Part shown: one piece after another, positions 28,643-37,361 of the stretch
Layout: each line of letters begins with the position of its first letter
How positions within the stretch are numbered: position 1 is the stretch's first letter
From: Pigmentiphaga sp.
Lineage (GTDB): Bacteria > Pseudomonadota > Gammaproteobacteria > Burkholderiales > Burkholderiaceae_B
Assembly: GCA_023228945.1 (NCBI GenBank)
Contig: JALOAI010000007.1
Span: forward strand, 120,219 to 184,218
DNA: 64,000 nucleotides
Direction: 5' to 3'
Notes under the pieces: generated by a model
The model's input: the letters and a program-made list of their open reading frames with translations, nothing else
Databases searched by the model: none
Told to the model about the DNA's origin: nothing
Made by a program: the position numbers and the translations under genes

Positions 28643-29671
28643 ATGGGCCTCAGGCTCGTTTTCATTGCAGTGGCGGCGGGTGCGGGCCTGTTCCTGGCCT
28701 ACGAGATCGCGGGAACCCTGCTCCTGGTGTTCGCCGGAATCCTGCTCGCCACAGTCCTGGATGCCGCCGTCATGGGGCTGGGCAGGATCCTGCCCATCCC
28801 GCGGCTGGTGCGGCTTGGAGTCGCAACGGTCGCCGTGGTGGTGCTGTTGATGGTCGGTCTGGCCTATGGCGGATATGCTCTGGCTACTCAGCTGCAGACG
28901 CTCGTCACTTCAGCGGTCGAACAGGCGGAGTTCCTGCTCGAGCTCTTGGCCGACTATGACATCGATGTCGGATCCGACGACGAAGGAAGCCTGTCGGTAC
29001 TGGAATACATGCCAAGCCCCGAGCTTTTGTTCGGCCATGCGCAGCACGCGTTCGGCTCGACGGTGGCGGTGCTGGTCAACTCCATCATCGTGATCTTCCT
29101 GGGGCTTTTCTTCGCCTCCAATCCCGCCGGGTACCGCGACGGTTTCGTCAAGCTGATCGTGCCTCACCGCCGAGAGCGGGTGCGGGAGGTGCTGACCGAA
29201 ACCGGGGTGGCGTTGCGCTGGTGGATCGTCGGCCAGCTTGCCATGATGGTGCTGGTGGCCGTTTCGATGACGATCATGCTTCTGCTCGTCGGCATACCCA
29301 ACGCGATCGTGCTCGGCGTCATTGCCGGCCTGTTGAACTTCATTCCCTATCTGGGACCGGTGCTGGCCGCCGTGCCGATTTTTCTGGCGGCCATCCCCGA
29401 AGGGCTCGCCGTCTTCCTCCTGGTGGCCTCGCTGTTCGTCATCCTCGAATCCATCGAGGGCTATCTGTTTACGCCGTTGGTCCAGCAGCGCGCGGTGCAT
29501 CTGCCCGCCGCGTGGTCGCTGGCGGCGCTGATGATCGGCGGCGCCTTGTTCGGCGGCCTCGGCATCGCGCTGGCGACACCGCTCCTCGCGGTCGTCCGGA
29601 TTCTGGTGCTGCGGCTATATGTCGAGGATGGGTTGGAGCGGCGCACGGCGTTGGCCGCGCAGAGGGAGTAA
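28643..29671 (+). CDS. AI-2E family transporter (PerM/YdiK type)
   Basis: The start is the ATG of MGLRLVFIAV, with GGGAG five bases upstream; a GTG seven codons earlier is the alternative. The 342-residue membrane protein shows the family pattern: two to three helices, a soluble segment (about residues 60-140), then helices with the conserved GIPNAIVLGVIAGLLNFIPYLGP motif. Members export small molecules such as autoinducer-2 or act as Na+/H+ antiporters; the substrate here is not predictable. It appears to be a single-gene unit. Confidence 0.88.
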   Translation: MGLRLVFIAVAAGAGLFLAYEIAGTLLLVFAGILLATVLDAAVMGLGRILPIPRLVRLGVATVAVVVLLMVGLAYGGYALATQLQTLVTSAVEQAEFLLELLADYDIDVGSDDEGSLSVLEYMPSPELLFGHAQHAFGSTVAVLVNSIIVIFLGLFFASNPAGYRDGFVKLIVPHRRERVREVLTETGVALRWWIVGQLAMMVLVAVSMTIMLLLVGIPNAIVLGVIAGLLNFIPYLGPVLAAVPIFLAAIPEGLAVFLLVASLFVILESIEGYLFTPLVQQRAVHLPAAWSLAALMIGGALFGGLGIALATPLLAVVRILVLRLYVEDGLERRTALAAQRE

Positions 29672-29681
29672 CGCCACCGTC

Positions 29682-30809
29682 CTAAACCAGAAAGCGCCGC
29701 ACCGCCGCCTCATCCCACTCGACTCCCGTTCCGGGAGCGTCGGACGCCGACAGATGGCCGCCGACCGGCCTGGCGGGGTTCTGCAGGATGGGACCGGCAA
29801 GATCCAGATGTTCCAGCCAATGCGCCGTCGGGCTTGCCGCCAGAAGATGTGCGCTGATCTCGGGGAACAAATGGCTGGAGATCGGCATCCCGGCTTGTTC
29901 CGCCAGGTTGGCCGCCCGTAGCCAGCCGCTCACGCCGCCGATCTTCATGACATCGGGCATGGCAAGGTCGCAGGCGCCCAGCTGCAGGGCGCGGCGCATG
30001 TCGCGCCAGCCAAACCAGTTCTCGCCGATCTGGATGGGGGCGGGCGCTCCCTGCTTGGCTAGGGCATGTCCTTCGGGGTCGTCCCAGCCCAGTGGCTCCT
30101 CGATCCAGGCGGGACGGAACTCCGCCAGCATGGGCCAGCGCCGGCGCGCTTCCTGGATGTCGAGCGCCTGGTTGTAGTCGACCATCAGGGCGACGTCGTC
30201 GCCCACGGTGCGGCGCAAGGCGCGCAGGATGTCGCGTTCTTCGCGCAAATCGGCATAGCCGATCTTGGTCTTGATGGCCCTAAAGCCGTCGCGCAGGGCG
30301 GCTTCGGCGCGGCGGCAGCCAGGCTCCAGGCCGTCCATGGCGTGGCTGGCATAGGCCGGGATCGGCCGCGGACTGGCGCCCAGATGGCGAACCAGCGGTT
30401 GACCGTGGAGTTTGGCCTGGGCGTCCCAGAAGGCCATGTCCAGCCCCGCGCAGGCCATCGCCGCCAGGCCGGTACGGCCCAGGAGGCGATATTGTCCGCT
30501 CATTTTCCGATCCAGATCCCAGGGGGCGAGCGGGGCGCCGACCAGCGCGGCGCCGAAGGCTTCCACCAGATGGCGGGTGGCGCCCAGGGCAGCCGATGTG
30601 TAGGTAAAGAGATAGGCGCGGCCGATCAGTCCTTGGTCGATCGTCACGTCGATCAGCACCAGCGGCGCGGTGGCTACCACGCCGGCACTGGTCTTGACCG
30701 GGTCGGCCAGGGGAATTTCCACGGCCCGGGCGGCGACCTGTCGCACGCGGGGAGCGGAGGACGCGTTCTGGAGGGTGGGCTGATGCTCAGGAGGAGAGAC
30801 GAAATTCAT
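29682..30809 (-). CDS. mdlA: Mandelate racemase
   Basis: This 375-residue enolase-superfamily enzyme matches Pseudomonas mandelate racemase along its length. The Lys pair K180-T-K182 (KTKIGY), metal ligands D211 (VDYNQALD), E237 (IEEP) and E263 (GEN), the D286-H313 dyad (AMPD, SSHLFPE) and E333 (HWLE) all fall at a constant offset of +16 from the Pseudomonas numbering. The reaction is interconversion of R- and S-mandelate, or a close aryl 2-hydroxy acid. The start ATG overlaps the stop of the alpha/beta hydrolase (ATGA). No mandelate dehydrogenase or benzoylformate decarboxylase is nearby, but a nitrilase heads the same cluster. The upstream part of the open frame (to 31487) is a shadow of the hydrolase gene. 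Confidence 0.92.
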   Translation of the reverse strand: MNFVSPPEHQPTLQNASSAPRVRQVAARAVEIPLADPVKTSAGVVATAPLVLIDVTIDQGLIGRAYLFTYTSAALGATRHLVEAFGAALVGAPLAPWDLDRKMSGQYRLLGRTGLAAMACAGLDMAFWDAQAKLHGQPLVRHLGASPRPIPAYASHAMDGLEPGCRRAEAALRDGFRAIKTKIGYADLREERDILRALRRTVGDDVALMVDYNQALDIQEARRRWPMLAEFRPAWIEEPLGWDDPEGHALAKQGAPAPIQIGENWFGWRDMRRALQLGACDLAMPDVMKIGGVSGWLRAANLAEQAGMPISSHLFPEISAHLLAASPTAHWLEHLDLAGPILQNPARPVGGHLSASDAPGTGVEWDEAAVRRFLV

Positions 30810-31564
30810 GAAAGCCGTGACAGGAAGTCGCCCAGGAGGTCGGCGAAGCGTTCGGGGGATTCGAGGTGGGCGGCATGGGCGCACCAGGGCAAAAGCGCGA
30901 GTTCGGCGCCGGGCAGGCTGCGCGCCAGCTCGAGCACGAGCTCCGGCGGGTAGGTGCGATCGTGCGAGCCCGCGATGACCAGGGTGGGGGTGGTGACGCT
31001 TCCCAGGCGGCCACGATAATCCATGGGGCGGCAGGCCTGCATGACGGTCCTGGCGGCGTCGGGGTTCATGGATAAGCCCGCGGCCACGGTGCCGGCATAG
31101 GCCGGCGCCTGTTCGCCCCGGACGAACCAGGTGGCGACGATGCGCGCCACGGTGGCGGCAACGCCTTCCGTACGTAGGCGCTCCAGGGTGGCCTCGGCGG
31201 ATTCGAAGCGTCGGCGGGAGTCCAGGGTCAGGCCGGCGCCATAAAGCACGCCGCCGCTCAGGCGCTCGGGCGCGGCGAGCAAAAGCTGTTGCACGACGAA
31301 ACCGCTCATCGAGTGGCCCACAACGGCAAAGCGCTCGATGCCGGCATCGTCGGCGAGGGCGAGAACATGGCGGGCCATCGCTTCGATACTGTCGAGCGCG
31401 GGAGCGGCATGCCGTTCGCCGAAGCCCGGCCAGTCGGGCGCGAGGACGCGATGGCGGGGCTCCAGGGCGGCCCGCAGCCCTTGCCATCCGAGATGGCTGC
31501 CGCAGAAGCCGTGGAGCAGGACGACGGGCGTGGCCGACCGGCCCGGCGGTAAGGAGAGCGGCAT
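30806..31564 (-). CDS. Alpha/beta-fold hydrolase
   Basis: This 252-residue hydrolase has the oxyanion region LLHGFCGSH, nucleophile Ser85 in GHSMSG, an acid in GSHDRTYPPE and a late His in CAHAAHLESPE. Members hydrolyse esters, lactones or ring-cleavage products. The ATG at 31564 lies two bases after the stop of the Bug gene; a TTG two codons earlier is possible. Its stop overlaps the mandelate racemase start, so these three genes are tightly coupled. The substrate may be an ester or lactone form of the hydroxy acid; that is inferred. Confidence 0.85.
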   Translation of the reverse strand: MPLSLPPGRSATPVVLLHGFCGSHLGWQGLRAALEPRHRVLAPDWPGFGERHAAPALDSIEAMARHVLALADDAGIERFAVVGHSMSGFVVQQLLLAAPERLSGGVLYGAGLTLDSRRRFESAEATLERLRTEGVAATVARIVATWFVRGEQAPAYAGTVAAGLSMNPDAARTVMQACRPMDYRGRLGSVTTPTLVIAGSHDRTYPPELVLELARSLPGAELALLPWCAHAAHLESPERFADLLGDFLSRLS

Positions 31565-31566
31565 GG

Positions 31567-32541
31567 TCAACCCAACTGGATGTTCAAGCGGCGGATGAGG
31601 CCGCCCGCCAAGGCATATTCGCTGGCCATCAGCCCGCGGACCTCCGCTTCGCCGCCGGTGATAGGATCGTTGCCGATTTCGATCAATTGTGCCTGGATGT
31701 CAGGCGCCGCGGCCGCCGCCGAAAAAGCGTCGGCGATGCGGCTGCGAACGTCCGCCGGCGTGCCGGCCGGCGCCATCAACGCACACCAGGCGCCCATGCT
31801 GATGCCGGGCACGACTTCCGGAATGGCCGGGACGTCGGGCAAGGCCTGCAGGCGGCGGTCGCCGCAGACCGCCAGCGCGCGCAACCTGCCGTCTCCAACG
31901 AAGCCGGCGGCCGGCGTGTAGGCCACGATGCCCAGATCGATCTGTCCGGAAACGAGATCGGTCAACATTTGCGCCCCTCCTTTATAGGGCACGTGCATCA
32001 GCTTGCCACCAGCTTGCTCGCTCAGCATTTCGCCCACCAGGTGCATGGGCGTCGCAACGCCGGGCGTGCCGTAAGTCAGCATGCGGCCGTCCCGCGATGC
32101 CTTCATCGCCGCCTCCAGGCTGTCGATGGGGCTGTCGGCGGGCGTGACGATGACCAGGCCGATGTAGCACACAGGCACGACGGGCTCGAAGGCCTGGTTG
32201 GGGTCGAAGCCCTGGGGCGGGAGGAGGTGGGGGTTGGCCGACAACTGCGAGTTGGTGGCCATCAGCAGCGTATAGCCGTCCGGGTTGGCCTTGGCGACTT
32301 GCAGCGTGGCGATATGGCCCGCCGCGCCCTGCACGTTGTGGGTCACGATGGGTTGGCCCAGCCGTTCGTGCATGCCGGGCGAGACCAGGCGGGTCACGAT
32401 GTCGGACGAGCTGCCGGGGCCGAAGCCGCCAACGATCTGGATGGCCCGGTTGGGGAAGCCATTGGCCAGGGCGGCCCGCCCGGGCAGGGCGGCGAGTGCC
32501 GCGCCGGCGCCCAGGGTGGTTAGAAAATCGCGTCGCTGCAT
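31567..32541 (-). CDS. Bug/TctC-family periplasmic solute receptor
   Basis: AAGGAGAC precedes the chosen ATG of MQRRDFLTTLGAG. The RR start of the signal peptide suggests Tat export. The mature part has the Bug pattern: IQIVGGFGPGSSSDIVTRL, the NVQGAAGHIATLQVAKANPDGYTLL region and the late KIIDA-like helix, total 324 residues. Bug proteins bind carboxylic acids with a water-bridged pincer and normally pass them to TctA/TctB permeases, which are not encoded nearby. Its operon context suggests it captures the acid processed by the racemase or the nitrilase product. Confidence 0.9.
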   Translation of the reverse strand: MQRRDFLTTLGAGAALAALPGRAALANGFPNRAIQIVGGFGPGSSSDIVTRLVSPGMHERLGQPIVTHNVQGAAGHIATLQVAKANPDGYTLLMATNSQLSANPHLLPPQGFDPNQAFEPVVPVCYIGLVIVTPADSPIDSLEAAMKASRDGRMLTYGTPGVATPMHLVGEMLSEQAGGKLMHVPYKGGAQMLTDLVSGQIDLGIVAYTPAAGFVGDGRLRALAVCGDRRLQALPDVPAIPEVVPGISMGAWCALMAPAGTPADVRSRIADAFSAAAAAPDIQAQLIEIGNDPITGGEAEVRGLMASEYALAGGLIRRLNIQLG

Positions 32542-32648
32542 GAGTGTCTCCTTGGATTGAAAAAGCGTACTTCGTGATAACGAGTCCGGCTCCGGGTTTG
32601 CCGCCGAGGCCTGGAGCCGAAGCTCCCGCCGTGGCCGCGTGGCCGGGG

Positions 32649-34133
32649 TCAGCCGGTTGCGCTCGTCGGGTCGGGGATGGGAGTGGCGCCGGGATTGCCC
32701 GTGGCCAGCGCCGCCTCGCGGCCGCCGAAGCGGGCCACCAGGTCGTTCTGGTCGCGCTTGGCGCGCCGATCGACCGCGGCGGGATCCAGCCGGCCGCACA
32801 GTTCCCGCTCGAAACGGGAGATCACGGGCCGGTAGCGCTCGTCGCCCGCCAGGTTGCGGGCTTCTTGCGGATCCTGGCGCAGATCGAAGAGCTCGGGATC
32901 GTGGTTCGCATAATGATGGTACTTATAACCATCGGCCGCCAACATGTAGGCCGCGCCGTCGGAGCCGACCGCATGATATTCGCTGAAGGCGTAGCGGCCG
33001 GCATCGTCCTCGCTGTTGGCGAGCTCGAACAGCGACGCGCCGGGCAGCGCGGCTTCCTCCAGCAAGGGCTGGATGCCGCAGGCGTCCAGCGCCGTGGGGT
33101 AGACGTCGACCAGGTTGACATGGGTATCGACCACCGCCCCCCGGGGAATGTCAGCTCCTCTCACGATCATGGGAATATGGGTGGACTCGCGATACAGGGT
33201 GGATTTGTTCCAGAGCCCCCGGCTGCCGAGGTTGTCGCCGTGATCCGAGGAGTAGACGACGGTGGTGTCGTCGGCCAGGCCCAGTTGGTCGAGGGCGCCG
33301 AGGATGCGGCCCACGTTGTGGTCCATGTAGGAAAGCAGGCCGTAGTAGCAGGCCATGGCCAGGCGCCTGCGCTCGTCGGTGGCGGCGGCCGCGTCATGGT
33401 CCCAATGTCGCGCCATTCTTTCCACCCAGGGGTGCCGGCGGTAGCCGCGCTCCGGATGGAGCGCGGGCAGGGCGATCGTCTCGGGCGGATACCGATCCAG
33501 CCAGGACTGCGGCACGACGAACGGCATATGGGGCGCGACCAGGCCCACGAAGAGGCACCAGGGCCGCTCCTCATCGCCGCCTTGCTCCTTGGCCCTTTGC
33601 GCCAGCCAATCGATGCTGCGCTCGGTGACCCGGTGATCGAAGCGGTTGTAGCTCGATTCCCCCGGCCCCATGTCCTGGAAAATGGGAGAGGGCCCCCGGT
33701 GCAGGGGCAGGGGATCGCGCACCGATCCCCACACCAGGCCCACGCCGTCATGAATGTGCAGCGCCTCATGCTGCTGCTGGAAACCCGTGGGATCGGCGAT
33801 CTGCCGGAAGTGCAGTTTGCCGATCGATTCGACGCGCACGCCGGCGGCCGCCAGGCGGTGGTGCCAACTGGTCCAGCGCCCTTCGTAGGCGATGGCGTTG
33901 TCCCAGTAGCCGGTTTGGTGTACCCAGCGGCCGGTGGCCAGGGCGGCGCGCGCCGGCACGCAGATGGGGCTGGGCGTATAGGCATGCCGGAACCGCGTAC
34001 CTTGTTCGGCCAGAAGGTCGAGGTGGGGCGTGGCGACCGGGACCGAACCTTCGCAGCCGAGCAGGTCGCCGCGATGTTCATCCGACAGCAGGAAGAGGAG
34101 ATTGCGGGGACGCTTTCGATACTTCGTTGTCAT
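32649..34133 (-). CDS. Type I sulfatase (formylglycine-dependent)
   Basis: The 494-residue protein starts at the ATG inside the TTGTCATGACAA palindrome (MTTKYRKRP). It has the sulfatase metal motif at LLSDEHRGD and the C58-V-P-A-R62 sequence, matching CxPxR, whose Cys is converted to formylglycine. It ends with the usual C-terminal subdomain (NHDPELFDLRQDPQEARNL). There is no signal peptide, so it is probably cytoplasmic. It could desulfate an alkyl or aryl sulfate, or act as a phosphonate or phosphoester hydrolase, since these branches look alike. It follows the aconitase X small subunit by 25 bp but seems to have its own operator. Confidence 0.88.
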   Translation of the reverse strand: MTTKYRKRPRNLLFLLSDEHRGDLLGCEGSVPVATPHLDLLAEQGTRFRHAYTPSPICVPARAALATGRWVHQTGYWDNAIAYEGRWTSWHHRLAAAGVRVESIGKLHFRQIADPTGFQQQHEALHIHDGVGLVWGSVRDPLPLHRGPSPIFQDMGPGESSYNRFDHRVTERSIDWLAQRAKEQGGDEERPWCLFVGLVAPHMPFVVPQSWLDRYPPETIALPALHPERGYRRHPWVERMARHWDHDAAAATDERRRLAMACYYGLLSYMDHNVGRILGALDQLGLADDTTVVYSSDHGDNLGSRGLWNKSTLYRESTHIPMIVRGADIPRGAVVDTHVNLVDVYPTALDACGIQPLLEEAALPGASLFELANSEDDAGRYAFSEYHAVGSDGAAYMLAADGYKYHHYANHDPELFDLRQDPQEARNLAGDERYRPVISRFERELCGRLDPAAVDRRAKRDQNDLVARFGGREAALATGNPGATPIPDPTSATG

Positions 34134-34138
34134 GACAA
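34127..34138. promoter_or_regulatory. Palindrome TTGTCATGACAA over the sulfatase start codon
   Basis: This perfect 12-bp palindrome is centred on the ATG of the sulfatase gene. The identical 12-mer covers the nitrilase start at 37355-37366. The MarR-family protein encoded between the two genes is the likely binder; occupancy would block translation-start DNA and transcription. Confidence 0.72.
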
Positions 34139-34158
34139 TTTCTGGGCAAAAGAAAAGC

Positions 34159-34578
34159 TCATAGCCACGTGAGCGTGCCGCTGGCGGGATCGATGCGAAC
34201 CGCATCGCCGGTACGCACCTGTTCGAGCAGATCGGGCTGCAGCCCGTCCAGGATCGGCAAGCCGGCCAGTACCGCGCCCTGGGCCACGATGGGGTTCATC
34301 CGCACGCACACCAGGCCGAGGGGGGCAAGGCCGCGGCGCTTGAGGTCCAGCAGTGCCCAGGACGTGGCGATGCCGCCCTTGGGCGTGCGAAAGCAGTAGA
34401 TGCGGTTGGCGAAGGATTGGCCTTCGAGATCGTGCCCGGGCCGGCTGAAGGTGCCGTGTACGGGGTCGAGATCGTAGCGGGCGTTGAAGCCCTGATGCGA
34501 CACGATGGCGACGCCTTCGATGGCGGCGCCGACGCCGCGGCCGCCGCTCAACTGGCGCAAGGAGACGGAGTGCTTCAT
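34159..34578 (-). CDS. Aconitase X swivel (small) subunit, DUF126
   Basis: This 139-residue protein has the DUF126 swivelling-domain sequence: ISHQGF-like VSHQGFNARYDLDPVHGTFSRPGHDLEG, then RTPKGGIATSWALLDLKRRGLAP and MNPIVAQGAVLAGLP. In aconitase X enzymes this domain completes the active site of the large subunit. Known activities are cis-3-hydroxy-L-proline dehydratase in bacteria and phosphomevalonate dehydratase in archaea. Its start overlaps the stop of the large-subunit gene (ATGA), so the pair should assemble as a heterodimer. Confidence 0.9.
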   Translation of the reverse strand: MKHSVSLRQLSGGRGVGAAIEGVAIVSHQGFNARYDLDPVHGTFSRPGHDLEGQSFANRIYCFRTPKGGIATSWALLDLKRRGLAPLGLVCVRMNPIVAQGAVLAGLPILDGLQPDLLEQVRTGDAVRIDPASGTLTWL

Positions 34579-35843
34579 GGCAGATATCCCAGCACGGCGG
34601 CATCCAGGCAGGTGTCGAGCGTGGCAAGGGCCGTGCGATAGCCCGCGCCCGACAGAATGTTGACCAGCTTGGCCGAGGGCGTGAGCAGGGTCGTGGCGCC
34701 CAGATGGCGGCGCACGTCGCGTGGCGCCATCACGTAGAAACAGGTGCCGGTGAGCAGCCCGCCACCGGCGCGCTCCAGGCGCTCGAGCCAGCCCAGCCGA
34801 CGCATCTCGGCTTCGACCTGGGCGTTGACGGTGAGAATCAGGCGAGTGCCGGCGGCCACGGCGCGATCCCCGAGACGGGAAAGGACCCTTTGCACTTCGC
34901 CCAGCGACAGTTGCGGCGCGCTGAAGACGACGAGATCCACTTTGTCGCCGGAGGCCAGGGATTGACTGAACAATCCTTGCAGCGCCTGCCGGGTGACCGT
35001 GTGCTGCGCTTGCCGAGGGCGATTGCCGCAGGCCGCGTCGAGCGTAGCCGCGTCGGGCGTGATGCCGACGACGTGGAACATCGCGATCGAGCCGAAGCTG
35101 GCGGCGGCCGCGGCGAAGTGCTTCAGCTCGTCGATGGAAGGTTGTGGCTGGCCGTCGTCCAGGACGATCGCCGGAACACGCCAGTAGTCGGCCAGCTGCG
35201 TGCCGACCCAGGCGCCCAGCGCCGACCAGTCGGCCGTGCCGTCGAGCCGGCAGCGGACTTCGATCACGTCGCTGGCCAGCCGGGCTTCGGCCTGATGGTA
35301 GCCATAATCGGGCGCCAGGCCGGTGATCGCGGCGGCGATGGACGCCGGCCCGCCCTCGTAGTTGGAGCGGGCGCCGGCGACGCCGTTGGCGAAGGCGACC
35401 GCGCCGGTATCGCCCCAAGCCAGATGCTCACCGTAGCGGGGCGGAGTCAGCGTCTGGTAATTGATGCAGGTTGCGACGTCGATCACGCCGAAGCGTTCGA
35501 GGGCGCGGTGCAAACGGCGTTCGCGCTCGATCTGCTGGAGCGGCACGCCGTAGCCGGCGGCACGGGCGAAATCCACGCTACAGGCGGCCGTGGAGGTGGG
35601 AACGGTACTGCGCGCGCCTTGCTCGACCAGCCACTCGACGAGTTCGAGTCCCGCCTCGCCCATGGTGCCGATCTCGGCGCCGGCATGCACCGAGCGGATC
35701 GGGCGCAGGCGGGTGGCGCCCAAGGCCTGTCCGACCGACAACTGCTGCTGGATGGCCCAGGCCGCAGCCGGCCCCGCCTCGCCACGGGCCATGGCCCGCT
35801 GTTCGCTGGAAAGTTGCAGGCTCATGGCTTCAGAGAAGTTCAT
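34575..35843 (-). CDS. Aconitase X catalytic (large) subunit, DUF521
   Basis: The 422-residue protein starts at the ATG of MNFSEAMSLQLS. It matches DUF521: MARGEAGPAAAWAIQ, HAGAEIGTMGEAGLELVEWL, STAACSVDFARAAGYGVP, YGEHLAWGDTGAVAFANGV-AGARSNYEGG. The cysteine and glycine-rich segments form the iron-sulphur and substrate site in this family. It probably dehydrates a hydroxy acid or hydroxyproline-like substrate together with the swivel subunit. Its start overlaps the MarR gene by 14 bp. Being next to nitrilase and mandelate racemase is unusual for a hydroxyproline pathway, so the substrate is open. Confidence 0.88.
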   Translation of the reverse strand: MNFSEAMSLQLSSEQRAMARGEAGPAAAWAIQQQLSVGQALGATRLRPIRSVHAGAEIGTMGEAGLELVEWLVEQGARSTVPTSTAACSVDFARAAGYGVPLQQIERERRLHRALERFGVIDVATCINYQTLTPPRYGEHLAWGDTGAVAFANGVAGARSNYEGGPASIAAAITGLAPDYGYHQAEARLASDVIEVRCRLDGTADWSALGAWVGTQLADYWRVPAIVLDDGQPQPSIDELKHFAAAAASFGSIAMFHVVGITPDAATLDAACGNRPRQAQHTVTRQALQGLFSQSLASGDKVDLVVFSAPQLSLGEVQRVLSRLGDRAVAAGTRLILTVNAQVEAEMRRLGWLERLERAGGGLLTGTCFYVMAPRDVRRHLGATTLLTPSAKLVNILSGAGYRTALATLDTCLDAAVLGYLP

Positions 35844-36315
35844 CGGCGGCGTTTTTGAGGCGGCCGAGCAGGTGATAGAGCTGGTCGAGCTCCGCACGCG
35901 AGAAACGGGATTCGAGATGGGCCTGGCGTTGCAGCGAGATCGAGGCCGCCTGCTTGCGCAGCGCCTCGCCCTCGGGCGTGAGACGCACGCGGAACTGGCG
36001 GCCGTCCTCGGGATCGGGAGTGCGGACGACGAGCTGGTTGCGTTCGAGCTTGACCAGGGTGCGGCTGATCCAGCCTTTGTCGATGTCGAGGATCTGGTAG
36101 AGGCCGTTGAACGAAATCTCGCCATGGCTCCCGATGACGGCCAGCAGCCGCCATTCGGGCGTCGTCATGCCGGCTTCCTGTTGGAACTGCCGGCTGGCCG
36201 AACGGTTGAGGCTGCTGGCCAGAAGCACGATGTGGTAGGTGAGGTTGCGCGTGACATCGAACGCCTCGTTGGCGGCCGGGGTGTCGGTGGCGACGGTGTC
36301 GGGGCGTTGGCTCAT
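35830..36315 (-). CDS. MarR-family transcription regulator
   Basis: This 161-residue protein has the MarR winged helix: TPEWRLLAVIGSHGEISFNGL, recognition region DIDKGWISRTLVKLERNQLV and wing DPEDGRQFRVRLTPEG. MarR proteins are dimers that usually repress nearby genes and release DNA when they bind an aromatic acid. Its ATG overlaps the nitrilase stop, and its end overlaps the aconitase X gene, so it is embedded in the operon and would be autoregulated. The TTGTCATGACAA palindromes are its probable operators. Confidence 0.9.
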   Translation of the reverse strand: MSQRPDTVATDTPAANEAFDVTRNLTYHIVLLASSLNRSASRQFQQEAGMTTPEWRLLAVIGSHGEISFNGLYQILDIDKGWISRTLVKLERNQLVVRTPDPEDGRQFRVRLTPEGEALRKQAASISLQRQAHLESRFSRAELDQLYHLLGRLKNAADELL

Positions 36316-37361
36316 AGGGTTTCCTGCTCGCCATGGACGCTGGCGCTGTCGTTGGCTACTAGGGGGGAGGCCGGGCCGGAAGCATCGGCGCGCCAGAGCC
36401 CGACGACGTCGGGGCGGTGGGAGTGGCCGATGCCGTCGTAGGCCCCCTTGGCGGCCAGGATGCGCGCATGCTCGATGCGGGCGTACAGCAGGCCCTCGGT
36501 CTGCTCTCCCAGCGGCTCGCACAGTGGCGAGCCGTCGGGGCCGAAGATCTGGGAATGGCCGCCGCCGGGCGTCAGCCATTGCTGCTTGACCTCGGTGTCG
36601 CACAGAATCGCGCAGGTGTCTTCGGGCAGTACGCTGCAGGCCGCAAGCACGTAGCAGCCGCCCTCGGCGGCATAGCTGCGGCTGAGCGTGAGGTTGGTGG
36701 CGGCGCTGACGCCGGTGGCAAAAGGCTGGTAGACCGAAAAGCTGGGCCAGGCGGCGATATGCACCTGCTCACCCTGTTGCTGCAGGGCATAGCGAAACAG
36801 GGGATGACGGTGTTCGGCGCAACAGAGCGCGCCGAGCTGGCCGACCGGGCTGGACCACGCCTGGAGATCGCCGGCGCCACCCTCGCCGAAGGTGGCGCGT
36901 TCGATGGCGCCCGGCTTGAGCTTGCGCCGCGTGCCCAGGGTTTCGCCGCCGGGCCCGATAGCCCATTGCGCAATGTACAGGGTGCCGGCTGCGCGCTCGG
37001 CAAGACCCATGACGACCGTGACCCGATGCCGGCGGGCGGCCTCGGCCAGGCGTCGGGCCTGAGGAGAGCCATGGACCAGCGCTTGCTCGCGATAGCGTAG
37101 ATCGTAGCCGGTTCGCATGGCCCACGCGGGGCCGTCCAGCCAGATCCACCACGGATAGCCGGGCAGCCAAAGCTCCGGAAACACCACCAGGCTGGCGCCG
37201 TGGCTTGCGGCATCGGCGATGAGGGCTTCGGCTTTGTCGATCGACGCTTCCAGATCGAGAAAAACGGGTGCCGCCTGCACCACCGCGGCGGTGAAGTTGG
37301 GAAAAGCGGCGGCGCCGTCATGGAAGTCGAGCTCGGCCGGACTCGGGATTTTCGTTGTCAT
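36312..37361 (-). CDS. Nitrilase (arylacetonitrilase-like)
   Basis: The 349-residue protein has the nitrilase triad: Glu63 (VFPELWLPGYPWW), Lys147 (TRRKLKP) and Cys181 in LCCAEHRHPL. The last motif has Ala where most nitrilases have Trp (CWEH). The FPELWLPGYP and RRKLKP contexts place it with true nitrilases rather than amidases or cyanide dihydratases. It would turn a nitrile into its carboxylic acid and ammonia. With mandelate racemase in the same cluster, a mandelonitrile-like substrate is a fair guess. Its ATG lies in a TTGTCATGACAA palindrome. It is the first gene of the operon. Confidence 0.9.
   Translation of the reverse strand: MTTKIPSPAELDFHDGAAAFPNFTAAVVQAAPVFLDLEASIDKAEALIADAASHGASLVVFPELWLPGYPWWIWLDGPAWAMRTGYDLRYREQALVHGSPQARRLAEAARRHRVTVVMGLAERAAGTLYIAQWAIGPGGETLGTRRKLKPGAIERATFGEGGAGDLQAWSSPVGQLGALCCAEHRHPLFRYALQQQGEQVHIAAWPSFSVYQPFATGVSAATNLTLSRSYAAEGGCYVLAACSVLPEDTCAILCDTEVKQQWLTPGGGHSQIFGPDGSPLCEPLGEQTEGLLYARIEHARILAAKGAYDGIGHSHRPDVVGLWRADASGPASPLVANDSASVHGEQETL

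Noticed and set aside
30810..31487. N-terminal extension of the mandelate racemase frame
   Set aside because: It is Arg/Pro-rich shadow of the alpha/beta hydrolase gene; similarity to racemases begins at MNFVSPP and the overlapping ATGA fits a start at 30809.
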